64,000 nucleotides of DNA from Otis tarda (taxonomy: Eukaryota; Chordata; Aves; Otidiformes; Otididae). The stretch spans positions 4,665,001-4,729,000 of the forward strand of contig CM048591.1 of NCBI GenBank assembly GCA_026413225.1, read 5' to 3'. Position numbers and translations under genes: made by a program. Positions 59,801 to 64,000 of this stretch are shown piece by piece. Under the pieces are notes generated by a model, which was given only the letters and a program-made list of their open reading frames with translations, was not told the DNA's origin and searched no databases. The number at the start of each line of letters is the position of its first letter. Position 1 is the first letter of the stretch.

Positions 59801-62800
59801 AGGCATCTCAGCGGTGCATTTCAATCCTTTTTGCTGCTTGGCTTTCTTTCCACTTAAAGTTGAATTTACTGGGGTTGCTTCAAAGGTCCTCAGTCATTTT
59901 CCTAGGGGTCAGTTTTCCTGAAGTCTCTTTAGCAGGTCACAGAATCTGCTGTTGGGTCCTTTGTCAGGATGGCTGGCCACCACATGTGACCTTCATCTGT
60001 GGCAATGCTTCTCACAAGAGTATGAGATCTTCCAAGGGAAGAGTGGAGATGTTCTGCTAGCAGCTCAGAAATCTCCAGCACAACCTACACAAGATCCAGA
60101 TCTAAAGAGACAGCAAATATGACGAGACGTGGACTAGTCCTAGATATACAAATGTGTTTTTCTTACACTAAACGTACAACCCAAATTCCGGTTGTCTTCT
60201 TCCCTTGAGCTGATTCACAGTGGAAATCCATAGTAACTGAAGTTAATCCACATGCAGAGTCCAAAGCCAAGGGTCTCTATTCTGATCTGTGCTCCAGTTG
60301 AAGCCACAGTGGGGCAAGCAGATCCCTTATTTTGTAATAGCTCTTCCTCTCACACTTTATAAGAGGCATTGTACAGCTCAGATGTAGCAAGAAGCAGGAC
60401 TTGATTTTTTTTTTTTTTGTGACTTAACCCTCTGTAAGGAACATGCACTGTAAAAAGAGTTTGGGAGTTGTCTTTAATGTAAGTGTTTTTAATGAACTAT
60501 TTCTGTTTTACTTTGGGATTACAGCTTTGTGAGCAATCAACCTATTGGTCTGCTAGCCAAACCTCTCAAAATAATATGAATGTTTTTCTTTGAGGTTGTT
60601 CAGCCATTAATTTTTTTTCTTGCTCTTTTTCCCACCAAGATGATAAATTAGGGGGAAAAATAGGTTGAATGCTATGTGTTTCTTTTTGTTATAACTTCTT
60701 AATTTTAGATAAATATGGGAATTAGAGAATATGAAAATAGGAGATTTTTACTTGAAGAGATAAGCTTTTTCTGCCGAAAGCAATCAAAGCAATTAAATGA
60801 ATGAAATACAGATTCACACATACTTTCAATAGATATAAATTTGGAAGGTTTTTTTTTTGTTTGTTTTAGGGATTTTTTAAATGAAGTATAAATTAGATCG
60901 TAAAATATCATCAGGATCTAACTAGGATCAAGATGTTAAACTGGCATTGAAAACAAGAGTGGAGAGAATGGTACATGGGCTTTATGTACTTGGGGTTGCT
61001 TCACCTCCGCAGGAAGTGGGGAGAAGTGGTTTGTATCAGCTGCACCCTGTACATTGTTTTCTCATTCATCACCAAATGCCAGGAGTTACAGTAATTCACC
61101 CTGGAAGTGACAAACGTATGACACTACGTAGCCTGATCCTGTGGGAGGAAGGGTGGAATTTCCTATGGGTGCAGATGCCTCACAAAAAAGGACATTTTTC
61201 TGAGCCTGGAGTCTCTTCCTGGCTGTCCCAGGTTAGTGACAAATGCACCACAGTTTCAAGGCTTTACACTATTTCATTAGGCTTTGTTAGTCATTTCTGA
61301 CGTTTTTATTGTGAGTATTTCTCTAATGATTGCAAAGGCACCATTGCGGATTTGGACTGCGATAGGAATCATTCCCGCATATGAAAGACCAGGATTTTTT
61401 TATCCCTAATTTACTGATTAGGTATTTGCTGCATCTATTACTTGTACCCTTGTTTCTCAGAATCCTGTATCTATCAGAATATACTCTGACCTTTAGCCAC
61501 AGAAACAAATAATCTTATAACAGGATTTACAATGAAAATGTGCACTCATTTGATGAAAGCTGTTGGAATGGCAGCCATCCTTTGAAGGGCAGGATTAAGG
61601 TCACAAAGGCAGAAGGAATGTTATTATTTCCTGACCTTGTGAGTGTTGGGCAGTCCAGCCTCTAGGTTATCTCACATCCTATATGATTTATCCATAACTA
61701 TGAATCAAATGCAAAAATTTGTTTGCTGGAGTTTTTCAACAGATGTTCACAGTCCAACGACATTGTGTGATTTTCATGTCATGTGCCAATATCTCCTCTC
61801 CTTCCCCACACCCCTTTTCAACATCCAGGGCCGAGACATTTGGAATGGAAGCAGAGCCATACCCACCACCTCTGAGATCCTGCTTGTGAGCACAACTATG
61901 AAAACTGAGACAGCCATGAGTTTGTTGCTGCACATCCACACATAGTCAACGTGCAATTACACCGGTCCATGGATGTTTAACAACATGCTGTCGCTAAATC
62001 CACATCTGGGGAAAAACTTGCTAAAATTGGTTTCCCCGCTTCATGTTGCTCTTGAGATTAAAGGAATCCTTGGTTGCCTGTTACATTACGGTTGTGTAAT
62101 CTATGATGCAGCTAATCAATGATGCATCACCTCTTGAGATTTGGCTGATGTGCTTTGGGCATCGTCTTTCAATACATGGACACTGCCAAAGATTTTTTGA
62201 TGGGGATGGAAAGTGCCTACTGCATGAAACAGAAGAGCGTTTTGCCCAGACTACCGCCAACCCATTTTGCAGCTGCACCACCATCTCACCCCCTTTCAGG
62301 AGAGACACTGCTGCTGGTCACAGGAGTATTTACCCCAGGCTTAGATGGGGATGTAGCCTCATCAGAAGCAGAAAAGAACAGTGCAAGCTCCAAAGATTTA
62401 CAAAGCTTGGCCTTTACATCACCCTGGGGACTGGTTCTCCATCAGCAGTGCATCCTTTGGTTTGCATTCTGGATGCTGTTTCTGGCTCATCTTTTCTCCA
62501 GGTGCTTTGTATCAAATATCTAGCATTCCTTTATTTGCTCTTTCTCATCTTTTAAGCTTACTCTTGCTCTCACAGGAGCACCTATGGTATATAAAAACAC
62601 AACAAAAACACTCAATCAAGTCTGACATTTTCACTCTGGAACATTGGTTCTTTTTCTTGAGTGAAGTACCTTGTTTCCTACACCCACCAGTAGCTTTATA
62701 CTCAGAAGAGCTGGTAAGAAAACACATTTCCTGTCCAGGAAGAAATGTTGGTTTTTTTTCAAATTCGTTCTGATTCAAAATTAAGCTTTTAGAAAAAATA

Positions 62801-64000
62801 TCTTTTCAGAATTTCCCATGGAATGAAAATTCTAGTTAAAAACCCGTACCCATCACACATGAAAAAGCCCCAAACAATGAAAGGATTTGCATAGACAGAG
62901 TTCAGACTGTACATTTGTCCTTGTAAATGTGGTGTGACAGCAATAGTGATTCCGTTATCCACACAGGGATTTCTAATGCTAAATAATGTCTGGGGTTTCT
63001 CCAGGGACCTGAAGATATGGCATAGGACTTCTACTCTTCTGCAATGACCCATAAAAGCCTGGTGGGATACTCCAGGACATCTCAGATGCCAACAAAAGTC
63101 TGTGTATGGGTAACGAAACTGAGCTCTGAAATTGTGCACACCTTATGTTGGAGGACTTCGTCTGTCAGCTCAGTCCTACCTCTGCTTCTTTGCCAAAGTT
63201 TGATTTAATGAATCTCACTCAGTTTTGACACTGTGCTGACTTCAGCACGTGTGCCCATGTCTGAGAGATGGTCCACTAAATCTCCTACATGCCAATGTAT
63301 CCAAACCAGGGTGCAGACCTGTGAAGCTTGCCCAAGTTCTTAGTGAAAATCTTGGAGTTCATGTTTGAGTGTGCATCTTGACTTGAATTTGACATGTTTA
63401 TCCCAGTTACACTGCTGACACTGACAGCTCTTGTGTCATGCCAAAAAAAATTCAATTTATACCATGTTCCGCAAAGCCTTGCAAAGCCTGGGCCAGACAG
63501 ATATCCTCAATGCTGGATATACACACCCTAATAGCAGTCCAAGTAACTAGGTAAAAAAGAGGCACATAAATGAAAAAAAAAAAAAAAAACCAGAGCAGAT
63601 TAAAACAAACTGCATTACAGATGCTGGACTTTTATTCAGAGCCCAGCTCATCACTAGCACTGCCTTGAGAGCACTCCCCTTCCCCCTTTTGACCTTCTCT
63701 TTTAGGCCAAGCCTGTGACCTTGGGTGATCCAGCTCACTTTACACCTTGGCCTAATTACAGCCCGAGGCACAGAGGGTGGAATATGATAACTGTCCACAT
63801 CTCCATCATAGTTAAAACCAGGCAGAGTAATCGTTTAGGATGGCTGAAGTAGGTAAAGATAGGAGTAATGAGATGGAAAGTTTAGATTGACTATCAAGAT
63901 AAAATTACCCACAATACATTCTTTTTAGGCAGGGGGATGTATTACATCTCAATTAGTGGCAGTATGATCTAATAGCACCACAGCTACTGACAGTGTTATG
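53891..64000. other. Distal upstream flank, intergenic-looking
   Basis: AT-leaning unique DNA with simple tracts (T-runs near 55,728, 56,078, 60,407 and 60,850; A-runs near 58,912, 59,367 and 63,573) and a possible MIR at 56.4 kb. A small inverted repeat TCACTGA/TCAGTGA lies at 55,619-55,641. A motif-rich patch at about 57,270-57,420 (TTGGTATTATCAC, TTTATCGAGG, GATAATAAACC) could be a regulatory element. No gene is recognised. Confidence 0.5.
56380..56520 (-). mobile_element. Possible MIR-like SINE fragment
   Basis: In plus reading it has TCCCATTTTACAAGGGACAA, then GGGTGGCAATTAGAGC, then GGGCTTGAATTCAC and CCTAGACTC. These correspond in order to a reverse-complement MIR, including the tRNA-like box B region. 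It is diverged; an alternative is another amniote SINE of tRNA origin. Confidence 0.45.

Noticed and set aside
1..64000. Search for a retrovirus, CRISPR array, operon or other unusual gene system
   Set aside because: No LTR pairs, gag/pol motifs, regularly spaced repeats or clustered ORFs were seen; the only mobile-element coding traces are the two LINE RT fragments.

Overview
This window is vertebrate, almost certainly avian, nuclear DNA. CR1-type LINE fragments carry the bird/reptile 3' end (ATTCTATGAT repeats). Introns are long and AT-leaning, there is one spliced coding exon, and one large CpG island. No bacterial-style operons, CRISPR arrays, insertion sequences or complete protein-coding ORFs are present. 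The only coding sequence I can support is one exon of SETBP1 (SET-binding protein 1) on the minus strand, recognised from its protein sequence. Nearly all other open frames are chance frames through low-complexity or intronic DNA.

Layout, read in the direction of the gene (right to left). Positions 48.5-64 kb are upstream flanking DNA containing an old, decayed CR1/L3-like LINE (about 52.87-53.89 kb), a TATC microsatellite and a MIR-like SINE. Positions about 45.3-48.5 kb form a CpG-rich, G/C-run-rich island with triplet repeats, best read as the SETBP1 promoter and non-coding first exon. Intron 1 runs from there down to 30,643 and holds four CR1 3'-end fragments and several non-repetitive stretches rich in homeodomain-type sites. 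Exon 2 (29,982-30,642) has a textbook branch point, polypyrimidine tract, acceptor and donor. It contains 169 nt of 5' UTR and the first 164 codons. Positions 1-29,981 are the start of a very long intron 2, with one partly deleted CR1 retaining a reverse-transcriptase fragment, MIR-like pieces and candidate conserved non-coding elements.

The distance of about 17 kb between CpG island and first coding exon agrees with the human SETBP1 layout as I remember it (non-coding exon 1, then roughly 20 kb to the start-codon exon, then a very long intron). In chicken, genes from human 18q12-q21 lie largely on chromosome Z, so a Z-linked origin is plausible but is inference.

I found no new gene system. 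The items most worth a second look are a perfect 17-bp inverted repeat at 1,600-1,639, replacement by leucine of the methionine used as the start of an older human SETBP1 model, candidate splice donors on the far side of the CpG island that could belong to a divergent or alternative first exon, and several non-repetitive blocks that look like regulatory elements.
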